Under the pieces are notes generated by a model. That model worked only from the letters and a program-made list of their open reading frames with translations. It was not told the DNA's origin and made no database searches. From Acetatifactor sp. (GTDB lineage Bacteria > Bacillota > Clostridia > Lachnospirales > Lachnospiraceae): 64,000 bases of DNA. Every line of letters begins with the position of its first letter. Positions within the stretch are counted from its first letter, which is position 1. A program made the translations under genes and the position numbers. Of the stretch, positions 32,400 to 41,385 are shown one piece after another. Location of the stretch: NCBI GenBank assembly GCA_029055435.1, contig JAIDDH010000096.1, positions 1 to 64,000 on the forward strand, in the 5' to 3' direction.

Positions 32400-34064
32400 T
32401 TAATATCTGCCATACAGCACGATATCCTCATCCTGCGCCAGCAGTGCTAATCCAGCGTCCGCACATCTCTGCGCCACCTCTGCGCCGGCCTGAGCCACGA
32501 TATAGCGGCTGTTTAAATCATCAAAATTCTGTAAAACAAAATCCTTCTGGCAGCAACTGATGCCGAAGCCCTCGGGCAGCGCATACAGGAGCTGCCATTT
32601 CATTGTCTCCCCCTCCGTGCTCTGCTCGTTAAATACCCAGATGACAACATTGTCATAATTGGGCGCCGCATCCCGTGTAAGCGTAAGCGCCGCATCAAAG
32701 CGCAGCCGCCAGTCCTCCACCTGAGCCTGTCTTTCGGCCTTCACATAAGGCGTCTGATAATCATAGGGGTCAACCGCCTTATAAGTATACAGATAAGCAA
32801 AGACAGCGCCCAGAAGCACAGCCTTTTTATAAAATCTGGTCTCCATGAGACTGATCACAAAGACTCCCACCGCCATGAAGGTCAGAAGATGCTTGCTGCC
32901 CTCGGTGAGCTTATACATCAAAAGCAGAGCAAACAACATTCCCACGAAGGAGAAAGCAAGATGTGCCTCCGCCGTGAGCTGACCGCGAAGGACTTCCCGC
33001 TCCTGCTCCTGCATCTGTCCGCGCGTCCGCCGCAGCTTTCCCGCATCCGCCGCAGTCTGCCACAAAAGCACCGCCATGGTAGCCAGATATCCCGCAAAGA
33101 AAGCGCCGGACGCCAAGCCTGTGCGCAGCCCCTGCACGGTATGCGCGTAAAAATCCCTGCCCTTCCAATATAAGGTGCTGAAAAAATTGTGTATGCCGCC
33201 CCCAAAGCCATCTGTGAAAAAGACCGTGATCCAGTCCGTAAAAAACAGAGGGTGAAAATACTCCGCTCCGAAATAATGCTTGATCAGGGCATAGCAAAGC
33301 AGAACCATCCCTGACACCGCACCGCTTCCCAGAATCCCCCACAGGATTTTTCCCTGTCTGCGGGCGGCACGAATCCAGAAATACACCGGCAGCAGCAAAA
33401 ACAGCAGCATGTAGGGGCGCATCAATGTGAGCAGCCCTGAGATGATAAAGAGTCCCGCCAGCTTTCCGGCCCGCTCCGACCGCTGGTAACTCATCGCCAG
33501 ACCATAGAACACGATGAGGTGACTGATACAGATGATCTCCGGCATACCCGACAGCATATAGCGCACAAAGGGCGTATACAGACAAAACAGAAATGTCAGT
33601 ACCCCCATCTGCTTCCAGGTGGGCTTTGTCAGCCATACGAACAAAAACACGGCCAGCGTCATCAGAAAAATATTACAGATTACCGGCGACAGCAGATTCC
33701 ACCCAAATAACAGTCCCCAGACAATCCAAGGCAATACCAGCACAGGACTCCACGCCGCAAAGGAAAGCTTCAGCCCATGGCTTTCGTTAAATCCATAGTA
33801 CCCCAGAGGATAGCCGAAGTCCACAATACTCTCCACCTGCTTGTAATAAAAAAGCTCGTCATTCCACTCGGAAGCGGGGAGATAAACCTCTCCGATACTC
33901 CTGCCCTCCGCCGCGCTGCCCACCAGACAGCATAAAACAGGCAAAAGCGCCAGAAGCAGCGCTTTGCACAATAACAGATATCGTTTATCCTCTTTCCACC
34001 AGCTCAGTAATCCGTCCAGTCTCCTCATTCGGACTCTCATCCTTTCAACGCAATTTCCTTTCAC
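32400..34064 (-). CDS. Polytopic membrane protein, GT-C glycosyltransferase-like
   Basis: A 554-aa protein with roughly 11 membrane segments. The first large extracytoplasmic loop has EWNDELFYYKQVESIVDFGYPLGYYGFNESH, where acidic residues sit where GT-C enzymes keep their catalytic Asp/Glu. The C-terminal ~110 residues form a soluble, probably external domain. It would transfer a sugar from a polyprenyl-phosphate donor to a surface polymer. Starts at GTG overlapping the stop of the upstream GT2 gene by 4 bp; last gene of the nine-gene operon. Confidence 0.7.
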   Translation of the reverse strand: MKGNCVERMRVRMRRLDGLLSWWKEDKRYLLLCKALLLALLPVLCCLVGSAAEGRSIGEVYLPASEWNDELFYYKQVESIVDFGYPLGYYGFNESHGLKLSFAAWSPVLVLPWIVWGLLFGWNLLSPVICNIFLMTLAVFLFVWLTKPTWKQMGVLTFLFCLYTPFVRYMLSGMPEIICISHLIVFYGLAMSYQRSERAGKLAGLFIISGLLTLMRPYMLLFLLLPVYFWIRAARRQGKILWGILGSGAVSGMVLLCYALIKHYFGAEYFHPLFFTDWITVFFTDGFGGGIHNFFSTLYWKGRDFYAHTVQGLRTGLASGAFFAGYLATMAVLLWQTAADAGKLRRTRGQMQEQEREVLRGQLTAEAHLAFSFVGMLFALLLMYKLTEGSKHLLTFMAVGVFVISLMETRFYKKAVLLGAVFAYLYTYKAVDPYDYQTPYVKAERQAQVEDWRLRFDAALTLTRDAAPNYDNVVIWVFNEQSTEGETMKWQLLYALPEGFGISCCQKDFVLQNFDDLNSRYIVAQAGAEVAQRCADAGLALLAQDEDIVLYGRY

Positions 34065-34999
34065 AATATCTCTTCACAGTTCATCCTCTCTCTGATTACA
34101 TACTGAGGGGAATTATTCATACTGATATAAATTCTTCCGATGTATTCTCCGATCAGCCCCAGCATAATCATAATCATGCCGCCGAAAAACACCAGCGCCG
34201 CCATCAATGCGCTGAATCCCATGGGCACTGCCGGATTCACCAGACGCTTGATAATCGTATAAATGCCGTACAAAAATCCGACACAGGCGCTGAAAACACC
34301 CGCCGCGGTGGCAATACGCAGCGGCTTTACAGAAAAAGCCGTAAAACCATTAAACCAGAGGCCCATCAGCTTTTTGAAAGTATAGCCGGAGCTTCCCTCC
34401 TCCCGCTCCCTGTGTTGCACAATGACATTGGTGATATTCTTGGTGGTTCTCAGAACCAGTCCGATCACATAGGGATAGGAATTCTCATAGCGTATCATAT
34501 CCTCCGCCACAAAACGCCGCACCGCAAAATAACTGGACACATACAAGTCCTTGGGCTTCTCCAGCATCACCCGGGTCATCAGCTCATTGACCTTGCTGCC
34601 CATATTCCGAAACGCAGAATGCTGCTTGTGCTCATACTTCGCATAGACCGCGTCATATCCCTCTTCCAGTTTTGAGAGCAGCTTATCCACTTCGTCCGCA
34701 GGCGTCTGCCCGTCATCGTCCAGACAGACCACATAGTCACCCTTGGACTGCCGCAGCCCCGCCATCAACGCGGAGTGCTGCCCGAAATTCCGCGCAAAAC
34801 TGATACCCTTTATCTTTTCATCTGCCTCGCACAGTCTGCGGATTACTGCCAGCGTCCCATCAGGAGAGCAGTCATTCACAAGAATGATCTCATAATCATA
34901 CTCCGCAAGCGTTTTCATTTTATCGTGGATTTCTGTCACCACATGCTCCAGCGTTTTCTCGGAGCGGTAACAGGGAATCACAAAACTCACTTTTTTCAT
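34061..34999 (-). CDS. GT2 glycosyltransferase, GtrB/DPM1-like, with two C-terminal TM helices
   Basis: A 312-aa protein. The catalytic GT-A domain begins KVSFVIPCYRSEKTLEHVV, has ILVNDCSPDGT and the metal-binding CLDDDGQTP. The C-terminus has two hydrophobic segments (IATAAGVFSACVGFLYGIYTI and ALMAALVFFGGMIMIMLGLIGEYIGRIY). This architecture is that of GtrB/ArnC enzymes, which load a sugar onto polyprenyl phosphate. It probably feeds the GT-C-like protein encoded immediately downstream. Confidence 0.85.
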   Translation of the reverse strand: MKKVSFVIPCYRSEKTLEHVVTEIHDKMKTLAEYDYEIILVNDCSPDGTLAVIRRLCEADEKIKGISFARNFGQHSALMAGLRQSKGDYVVCLDDDGQTPADEVDKLLSKLEEGYDAVYAKYEHKQHSAFRNMGSKVNELMTRVMLEKPKDLYVSSYFAVRRFVAEDMIRYENSYPYVIGLVLRTTKNITNVIVQHREREEGSSGYTFKKLMGLWFNGFTAFSVKPLRIATAAGVFSACVGFLYGIYTIIKRLVNPAVPMGFSALMAALVFFGGMIMIMLGLIGEYIGRIYISMNNSPQYVIRERMNCEEIL

Positions 35000-35030
35000 T
35001 CAGACAACCCTTCGATAACCTTCCCGGCCG

Positions 35031-35558
35031 CTATTTTGCAATTGCAGCCATCCAAACAATATCTCGATATTCGCCGTCGATACAGACATCTTGCCGCAGA
35101 TATCCTTCCCGCTCAAAGCCTGCCTTCTCATAGCTGCGAATGGCCTGCTCGTTCCCCGCCAGAGCGCGCAGATAAACTCTGTGGAGCTTCTCTTCTTCAA
35201 AACAGTACCGCAGCATCAGTCTGGCGGCGGCAGTTCCGACTCCTCTGCCTCTGGCGTCCGCCTCCCCGATAAAAATGCCGTACTCGGCTTTGTTATGCTG
35301 CCTGTCGATATCACGGATATACACACTACCCAGAGGTCTGTCCCCGCTCAGATCACAGATTATCGTCTGCACCACACGCCCCGTCTCCACCTGAGTGCGT
35401 ATCCAGTTCTCATGTCCCTCTCTGGTGAACAGCTCCTGATAGATGAAATTTTTGCGCACGGCGTCGGAATTCCTCCACGCCACAATCAAATCCGTGTCCT
35501 CCGATGTCATCAGCCGCAGATAAATCCCTGCCTGCTCATCGCGATAGCTTCCGGTCAT
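35031..35558 (-). CDS. GNAT N-acetyltransferase, PseH/amino-sugar type
   Basis: A 175-aa GNAT: YLRLMTSEDTDLIVAWRNSDAVRKNFIY at the start, the acetyl-CoA loop ADARGRGVGTAAARLM, and RVYLRALAGNEQAIRSYEKAGFEREG. The pattern WRN-(x)-VR and the G-YLRQDVCIDGEYRDIVWMA ending resemble PseH and related amino-sugar N-acetyltransferases. It overlaps the upstream DegT aminotransferase gene by 4 bp, so it most likely acetylates the amino sugar made by that enzyme. Confidence 0.82.
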   Translation of the reverse strand: MTGSYRDEQAGIYLRLMTSEDTDLIVAWRNSDAVRKNFIYQELFTREGHENWIRTQVETGRVVQTIICDLSGDRPLGSVYIRDIDRQHNKAEYGIFIGEADARGRGVGTAAARLMLRYCFEEEKLHRVYLRALAGNEQAIRSYEKAGFEREGYLRQDVCIDGEYRDIVWMAAIAK

Positions 35559-36670
35559 AAAATGCCTCCCCTATAGCTGTTGCACAGAGAGATCACGCGG
35601 GCAATTTCCTCCTCCCGCATCTCAGGGAATAGCGGCAGGGTGACGCAATGCGCCGCCAGATACTCCGCATTGGGACAATCCCCCTCCCGATAGCCCAGAT
35701 GTGCATAGGCCTTCTGCAGATGGCAGGGCACAGGATAATGCATATTGCACTCCACGCCCGCATCCGCCATATATTTCACAAAACCCTTCCGGTCCGGCGT
35801 CTCGATTACAAAGAGATGGAACACTGTCTCCGTATTGTCGGGATGTGCCTGCATGGTGATCAGAGGATTTTGAATCTCCGCAAGATAACGCTTTCCGATC
35901 TCCTGTCTGCGCGCCGTCCACTGAGGCAGATAGCGCAGGCTCACGGAGAGCACCGCCCCCTGCAGTCCCTCCAAACGATAATTATAGCCGATCTCATCGT
36001 GATAATAGCGCACATCACAGCCCTGATTCTTCAATCTCGTCATGTGCCGGTAATATTCCTCGCTGTCGCAGGTCACGCTGCCGCCCTCGCCGAAAGCGTA
36101 AAGATTCTTTCCGGGATAAAAGCTAAAGCATCCCAGCTCCCCAAGCGTCCCTACATTTCTGCCCTCGAACTTTGCCCCGTGGGCCTGTGCGCAGTCCTCC
36201 ACCACAAACAGACCGTGCTTATCCGCGATGGCTTTCACTCCCGCAAAATCAAAGGGCTGTCCATAGAGATGCACTCCTATGATTCCCTTTGTCTTAGATG
36301 TGATTTTATTCTCAATAGCGGCGGGATCGAGCTCCCATGTGTCCGCTGTACAGTCCGCAAAGACCGGCGTCGCGCCTGTGTAGCTCACACCCCATGCCGT
36401 GGCGATATAAGTGTTTGCCGGCACGATTACCTCATCCCCCGGCCCGACGCCCAGCGCCAGCATGGCGCAGTGCAGCGCGGAAGTACCATTGTTCACACCA
36501 CAGGCATACCGGCTGCCCACATAGGCCGCAAACTCCTCGTCAAATTTGCCCGCGTATTTTCCGCCGGAAAAAGCGGTCTCCCTGCACACCGCCTCGATGG
36601 CGCTCTGATATTCCTGCGCATGGCGCTCATAGTCTCTCGTGAGATCGATTCTCTTGATCGGTTCGCTCAT
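35555..36670 (-). CDS. DegT/DnrJ/EryC1 family sugar aminotransferase
   Basis: A 371-aa PLP enzyme that aminates a keto-sugar nucleotide. Visible elements: FAAYVGSRYACGVNNGTSALHCAMLALGVGPGDEVIVPANTYIAT, VVEDCAQAHGAKF, and the PLP lysine in CFSFYPGKNLYAFGEGG. The sequence is closer to the FdtB/QdtB (3-keto-6-deoxyhexose aminotransferase) style than to PseC. The 4-bp overlap with a GNAT gene suggests a two-step route to an acetamido-deoxyhexose. Start ATG follows GGAGGTAGACA. Confidence 0.87.
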   Translation of the reverse strand: MSEPIKRIDLTRDYERHAQEYQSAIEAVCRETAFSGGKYAGKFDEEFAAYVGSRYACGVNNGTSALHCAMLALGVGPGDEVIVPANTYIATAWGVSYTGATPVFADCTADTWELDPAAIENKITSKTKGIIGVHLYGQPFDFAGVKAIADKHGLFVVEDCAQAHGAKFEGRNVGTLGELGCFSFYPGKNLYAFGEGGSVTCDSEEYYRHMTRLKNQGCDVRYYHDEIGYNYRLEGLQGAVLSVSLRYLPQWTARRQEIGKRYLAEIQNPLITMQAHPDNTETVFHLFVIETPDRKGFVKYMADAGVECNMHYPVPCHLQKAYAHLGYREGDCPNAEYLAAHCVTLPLFPEMREEEIARVISLCNSYRGGIL

Positions 36671-36707
36671 TGTCTACCTCCTGCCCGCTGATATGGGCAT
36701 CGTTACG

Positions 36708-37433
36708 TTATATATTCTTTTTGATATAGAATTCCTTGAACAGCCGGGCGATCTGCACCAGATAATTGCAGACGGTCTTGAACACCTTCACCGTTGTATT
36801 ATAGTCCTCCTGCCATTCCACCGGATAATCCAGAATCCTGACTCCACGCTTCTCGGCCCGCAGCAAAAGCTCGATCATATAAAACCATCCATTGTCCTGA
36901 CTGGAGCCCTTCACCAGAGAGAGAGCAACCTTCCTGCGCATGAACGTAAAACCGCAGATGGCGTCCGTGGACTTCATTCCCAGAAACACCTTTAACAGAA
37001 TCAACAATCCCTGAGAAGTGATCTTGCGATACCATTTTCTGCCCCTGGTATCAGACTCTTTGGCAAAACGGCTGCCATTGATGTACTCCACCTCATCTAC
37101 CGTTCGGAAGATATGGATGGCCTCCCCCAGATGTCTCAGATTTGTGGAGAGATCGATATCCATATATCCCACGATATCCCCGTGACTGAGCTCCACGCCG
37201 CGCCGGAAAGCAGCTCCCACACCGCGCACATTGATGCGCTCATAATTTACGCCGGGATACTTTTCGCAGAGTCTTCTTGCAATCTGAGGCGTCTCATCCT
37301 CCGAGCCATTGTCCACTATGATGATTTGGTAATCATTAAATTCAATTTTCTTCAGATACTCCACGGTGCGGGTAATCCCGCTCTCCAGACGAAGTCTCTC
37401 ATTCAATACCGGAAATAAAATCGTAAGCATCAT
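36708..37433 (-). CDS. GT2 family glycosyltransferase (short, soluble)
   Basis: A 241-aa GT-A enzyme: LTILFPVLNERLRLESGI, IIIVDNGSEDETPQIAR, and the metal-binding YMDIDLSTNL. It lacks a strong transmembrane segment and resembles dolichyl/polyprenyl-phosphate glucosyltransferases of the ALG5 kind. It overlaps the upstream GT2 gene by 4 bp and belongs to the same operon. Donor and acceptor are not readable. Confidence 0.83.
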   Translation of the reverse strand: MMLTILFPVLNERLRLESGITRTVEYLKKIEFNDYQIIIVDNGSEDETPQIARRLCEKYPGVNYERINVRGVGAAFRRGVELSHGDIVGYMDIDLSTNLRHLGEAIHIFRTVDEVEYINGSRFAKESDTRGRKWYRKITSQGLLILLKVFLGMKSTDAICGFTFMRRKVALSLVKGSSQDNGWFYMIELLLRAEKRGVRILDYPVEWQEDYNTTVKVFKTVCNYLVQIARLFKEFYIKKNI

Positions 37434-38380
37434 TTGGTCAGTTTTTCCACTCCTTCTACCACATAGCGCTGTCTCTTAAAACTCATATTCAGAATAATGG
37501 ATAAATATTTAAAAATCAATGTCAGGAGCACGGACAGCATAAAAAATCCGAAGCTCATGAGCGCCATCAGGGAAAGCCATCCTTCCACCGGCCGCACCGT
37601 GCTGAAAATCGAGTAGACGATCCAGCCGAACATTATCAATAAGAATCCGAAGAGCAAAACGCTCACCAGCATGGAAAACTTTTCCAGAACATCGGTGAAA
37701 ATCACCAGCGTGTCCACAGCCAGTCCGCTGCGGCTGCCCCGCTCTTCCCTGTTTCGGTTTTTGCGCTCCATCTCCTTGTTGTCATAGACAATGGTGTCGG
37801 TCTTAAGACCACAGTTCATATACATGACCTTTCGGTAGGGCACATAAATATTCATCTGATTCACCCGGTTCACAGCCCTCCGGGAGACAATGCGGAAACG
37901 CTCCTGACGGATGCGGTAACGGAAATGACTGCTCCAGTTATACAGAGCATAAAATATTTTGGAGGTCAGGGGCACGCCATGTTTCGGGGCGGCAGCCACC
38001 ACATCATAGCCCTCCAGCGCCCTTCTGTAGACCTGCATGATCAGCTCCGAGTCAAAATCCGGGCTGCAGCGATCGAACTCAAATAAGAAATCTCCCACCG
38101 CCAGATCACTCCCGGCGTTCATGGCAGTCTCCACTCCCTGATAAAAGCTCAAATTAATCAGACTCACCGACCTGGCGCCGTCCCATTCCCGCAAAAAAGC
38201 CTGTATCTGCTCCACCGTACCGTCCGTACAGCCGTCGTTCACACACACGACTTCATATTTTTCAAAATTCTCCTGCATCACTCCGCATATCTCCCGCAGG
38301 AAATCCTGCACCACAGCCTCGTCGTTATGCAGATATACCACACAGGATACAAAATTTTTCTCTTTGCCCATCTGTCCCAT
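37430..38380 (-). CDS. GT2-like glycosyltransferase with two C-terminal TM helices, altered metal motif
   Basis: A 316-aa protein with the GtrB-like plan: FVSCVVYLHNDEAVVQDFL, YEVVCVNDGCTDGTVEQI, then FLFEFDRCSPDF where most family members have a DxD-type metal site. The C-terminal part has two membrane segments (VSVLLFGFLLIMFGWIVYSIF and LMALMSFGFFMLSVLLTLIF). The unusual EFDRC may still coordinate metal or may reflect altered activity. The start is GTG 38389 or ATG 38380; the latter has AGGTG in front. Confidence 0.75.
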   Translation of the reverse strand: MGQMGKEKNFVSCVVYLHNDEAVVQDFLREICGVMQENFEKYEVVCVNDGCTDGTVEQIQAFLREWDGARSVSLINLSFYQGVETAMNAGSDLAVGDFLFEFDRCSPDFDSELIMQVYRRALEGYDVVAAAPKHGVPLTSKIFYALYNWSSHFRYRIRQERFRIVSRRAVNRVNQMNIYVPYRKVMYMNCGLKTDTIVYDNKEMERKNRNREERGSRSGLAVDTLVIFTDVLEKFSMLVSVLLFGFLLIMFGWIVYSIFSTVRPVEGWLSLMALMSFGFFMLSVLLTLIFKYLSIILNMSFKRQRYVVEGVEKLTK

Positions 38381-38403
38381 CTTATTCACCTGTCACCTCT
38401 CAA

Positions 38404-39576
38404 CTAATCCAGAAACTCATCCAAATCATACACCGTATTGATCTTGCCCGAGAGCACGCTGATGAAGACGGGTCCCGCCCCCTCCGGCTCCAGCCGCTTA
38501 ATCACTGTAGGTCTGGAATCGTCGATCTCTGACGCTTTTAAGATCGGCTTCATGGAAAACAGCGACTTCTCATAATTAAAGCCATACTCTTCCCGCATGT
38601 ATTTACGGGCCAGCGCCGACATATACTCCCATGCGCTCTCCGGCCTGGTGGGACAGCCGTCACAGTTGCCCAGCCAGATTCCATTACAATGCCCGGCCTC
38701 CACACAGTCGAACTGCGGCGTGGCGTCATAGCTGGTTCTATGCGGCGTGAACGTCACGGAAGTCAGGGAATGATATCCCGTTTTTCCAAAAGGCATAATA
38801 GAGAAAAAGGGACCGTCCATCACCGTCAGACCGATATTTTTCAGAGTCTCGTCCACACTGCACAGAATAATTTCGCAGAGCTCATATTTTAATCCAAAAT
38901 CCTGGGTGTCCACACCCTCCACCCGTCTCAGCACCTGATTGACAGAGGCATAGGTGGCATTCAGCACAAAGGGCGCGCTGTAGACCTCCTCCCGGTCCTC
39001 ATGCCGGGCATAGATTTCATAGACATCGCTCTGTCTCACAATGCGGGTAATCTCCCGCCGGAAACACAGTGTCACATTCGGGAGCTTCTCCAGCTCCTGC
39101 ATCAGATAATCCCGCAGTATATGCGCGTCATAAGTATATTCCTGAGTGAGAAAGGCCCCGTCGCACAGCCCCGGCTGGAAATACTGCTCCACCGGCAGAT
39201 CCATGCAGGGAATGCCTGCACTCTCACAGAACTTCCGAAACTCCGCCGCATCCGTCCATGAAAAATGAGCGGATGTGGCATAAACCTGCTGAAAGCTGTC
39301 ATGAATACAGAAGCCATAGTCCTCCACAAACCGCTTGAAATACCCGGCGGATTTCATGGCTGTGGACAGTGAGCGCGGATAGTGATAGCCCATATGCACC
39401 CTGGCCTGATTGATATAGGTGGCCCGGGTAAAAGGAGCTGCCTCCAGCTCGAGAACCGTCACCCGCTGTCCCTTACGCCCGCAGTAAAGCGCGGAGTAGA
39501 GACCATAGAGTCCTGCGCCAATAATCAATTTATCATTTTTTAATTTATCGTATTTATCAGTCTGCCCACTCATCAT
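38404..39576 (-). CDS. FAD-dependent oxidoreductase (DAO-type) in glycan operon
   Basis: A 390-aa flavoprotein. The dinucleotide-binding GAGLYGLYSALYC (~18-30) is followed by the glutamate-containing VTVLELEAAPFTRATYINQARVHMGYHYPRS, and a C-terminal VFISVLSGKINTVYDLDEFLD closes the FAD fold. The ARVHMGYHYPRS motif is typical of a DAO-like subgroup found in polysaccharide clusters. It presumably oxidises an amine or hydroxyl on a sugar or its carrier; the exact substrate is unknown. It sits inside the GT operon. Confidence 0.8.
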   Translation of the reverse strand: MMSGQTDKYDKLKNDKLIIGAGLYGLYSALYCGRKGQRVTVLELEAAPFTRATYINQARVHMGYHYPRSLSTAMKSAGYFKRFVEDYGFCIHDSFQQVYATSAHFSWTDAAEFRKFCESAGIPCMDLPVEQYFQPGLCDGAFLTQEYTYDAHILRDYLMQELEKLPNVTLCFRREITRIVRQSDVYEIYARHEDREEVYSAPFVLNATYASVNQVLRRVEGVDTQDFGLKYELCEIILCSVDETLKNIGLTVMDGPFFSIMPFGKTGYHSLTSVTFTPHRTSYDATPQFDCVEAGHCNGIWLGNCDGCPTRPESAWEYMSALARKYMREEYGFNYEKSLFSMKPILKASEIDDSRPTVIKRLEPEGAGPVFISVLSGKINTVYDLDEFLD

Positions 39577-39594
39577 TCCAATCCATTCTGTCGC

Positions 39595-41385
39595 TTATTT
39601 TTTAGCCATACCCGCTCTCTGCCGCGTCAGCTCCATATCACTATCACTGCTCTCTCCACTGTGTGGCCGCAGACAAACTGCCGCCGCAAAGGGCAGGACT
39701 ATCATCAACGGGTACAGATAACGAAGCTGTACGGCAGGCCCCAAAAATAGAGTCAGATAATAACCTCCCGCCAGCGCAAGCGGCACACATTCAGCATATT
39801 TTTTCCGGGCCGCAAGCCAGCCGAACAGCAGCAGATACAGCCACAGAAACACACCCGGCACAAACAGATATTTCAAAACCGGAAGCCGCAGATAAGCATT
39901 TTTATCCGCCCAACTCTCCAGCAATTCATGCAGGCCCTCCCACTTGGAGTCCTTGTAGAGCCCTCTGGGATTCAGCTCCGCCTCCACCCACCGGGTCTGT
40001 ACATAGCCCAGCCCCCTGTCCTTGCCGTTCTCATTGATATGGGCATGACTCTCATCCCCCACATACAGATAACCGGCATTGACCGCCAATGCCGCATTGA
40101 CAAAGTCCCCCGGATAACTGCACAACAAATTCAGATAAGTCTTTATGAAATCTCCCGCGCGGTAGCGGGCCACATAAGTATTCGTATGACGCTTGACCGG
40201 ATCCGCGATATCGGGACGATACTCTCTATAGCTCTCATCCAATAAAAAATCATTGATCAGAGCCTTGTCCTGCTCCTCCATGGTGCCGTCGTCCTCAGGC
40301 AGCACTCCCACGTCCCCGTGATACAACATGCATCTGGCAAGCTGCTGAATCGGCATACTCAGCATCTCCCTGCGGTCCCCCTGCTCTGCTCCCGTAACTT
40401 TAAAAAGCCCCGACAGCAACAGACTTCCCACCACAAGACTCACAACGCACTCCAAAAGCACCCTGCCCCAGAAGCGTCTCGCGCCCTTGCCAAATACAAA
40501 AGCCACAACCAGCGCCGCAAGCAGAACCAGCATGGCATATCTGCCGTTATTACGAAATAGCTGCATACCCAGAGCACTCACAAAAAACAGCACATCAAAG
40601 CCGCCAAAACCCTTTTCTCTGAGTCTGATCAATTCATACAGAGCCAGCATCTGCAGCAGAAAAAATACGCTGAAAAACACATCCTTGCTGACGCTGACAC
40701 TCATATACATATGAAAAGGATAAAACATATTCAAAAGCAGCAGGCACAATATAATCTTCCCATTCACACCCCGCCTCCGCAGTAGCGCAAGTCCCCAGCC
40801 AAAAGCACCTGCCAGACAGGACATCTGCGCCGCCACCGACAGACCAAGTCCCGTGTTGGCGTCGCCAAACAGCGCCTCGCCCAGCCGCATGCTGCCCGCA
40901 AGCAAAAGCGTATGCGCGATGGGATGATGATCATTATAGGCCCCGCTCTCTATCTGTCCGGTCTGCACCGTGACGTCATAGGCACAGATACCCGGGTAAT
41001 AAGCCAGATAACAGGGCAGCCAGCACAGCAGGATCAACGCGGTACACAAAAGCCAGAACTGCCATGTCTTCTCACAAAATCGCCTGCTTCCCTGAGCATT
41101 TTCTTGATCAATTTTTTTGTTTCGGGCAGAAAACTTCCCCCACAACTGCTTCAGCATATCCGCCAGAAAAACGCCTCCGACTACCAAACAGATGCTTCCG
41201 AGAAGACAGGACAGCAACAGGCACAGCTCATATGCTCCGGTCCATACGAGATTACCCTGAGCGGCCAGCGACCTGCCGGTGAACTCAAAAAAGCAGAACA
41301 AAAATCCGATGATACCGAAAATCACGCTGTCCCGTTTTCTGATTTTTTTGAATTTAACGGTTTTAAAGGTTTTACCACTTTTCAT
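39595..41385 (-). CDS. DUF6020-family polytopic membrane protein
   Basis: A 596-aa protein with about 12 hydrophobic segments and the family hallmarks YYPGICAYDVTVQTGQ and YNDHHPIAHTLLL in the first large outside loop, plus FHMYMSVSVSKDVFF. Such proteins are GT-C-like and are recurrent in clostridial surface-polysaccharide loci. It probably transfers a lipid-linked sugar outside the membrane. Overlaps the upstream GT2 gene by 4 bp (ATGA). Confidence 0.78.
   Translation of the reverse strand: MKSGKTFKTVKFKKIRKRDSVIFGIIGFLFCFFEFTGRSLAAQGNLVWTGAYELCLLLSCLLGSICLVVGGVFLADMLKQLWGKFSARNKKIDQENAQGSRRFCEKTWQFWLLCTALILLCWLPCYLAYYPGICAYDVTVQTGQIESGAYNDHHPIAHTLLLAGSMRLGEALFGDANTGLGLSVAAQMSCLAGAFGWGLALLRRRGVNGKIILCLLLLNMFYPFHMYMSVSVSKDVFFSVFFLLQMLALYELIRLREKGFGGFDVLFFVSALGMQLFRNNGRYAMLVLLAALVVAFVFGKGARRFWGRVLLECVVSLVVGSLLLSGLFKVTGAEQGDRREMLSMPIQQLARCMLYHGDVGVLPEDDGTMEEQDKALINDFLLDESYREYRPDIADPVKRHTNTYVARYRAGDFIKTYLNLLCSYPGDFVNAALAVNAGYLYVGDESHAHINENGKDRGLGYVQTRWVEAELNPRGLYKDSKWEGLHELLESWADKNAYLRLPVLKYLFVPGVFLWLYLLLFGWLAARKKYAECVPLALAGGYYLTLFLGPAVQLRYLYPLMIVLPFAAAVCLRPHSGESSDSDMELTRQRAGMAKK

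Noticed and set aside
34061-34999. Dedicated phage-type GtrA-GtrB-Gtr(type) serotype-conversion cassette
   Set aside because: GtrB-like and GT-C-like genes are present, but no small GtrA-type flippase lies beside them, so only the general architecture is claimed.
35648-36691. 347-aa plus-strand ORF
   Set aside because: Antisense to the DegT aminotransferase gene, which has a clear PLP site.
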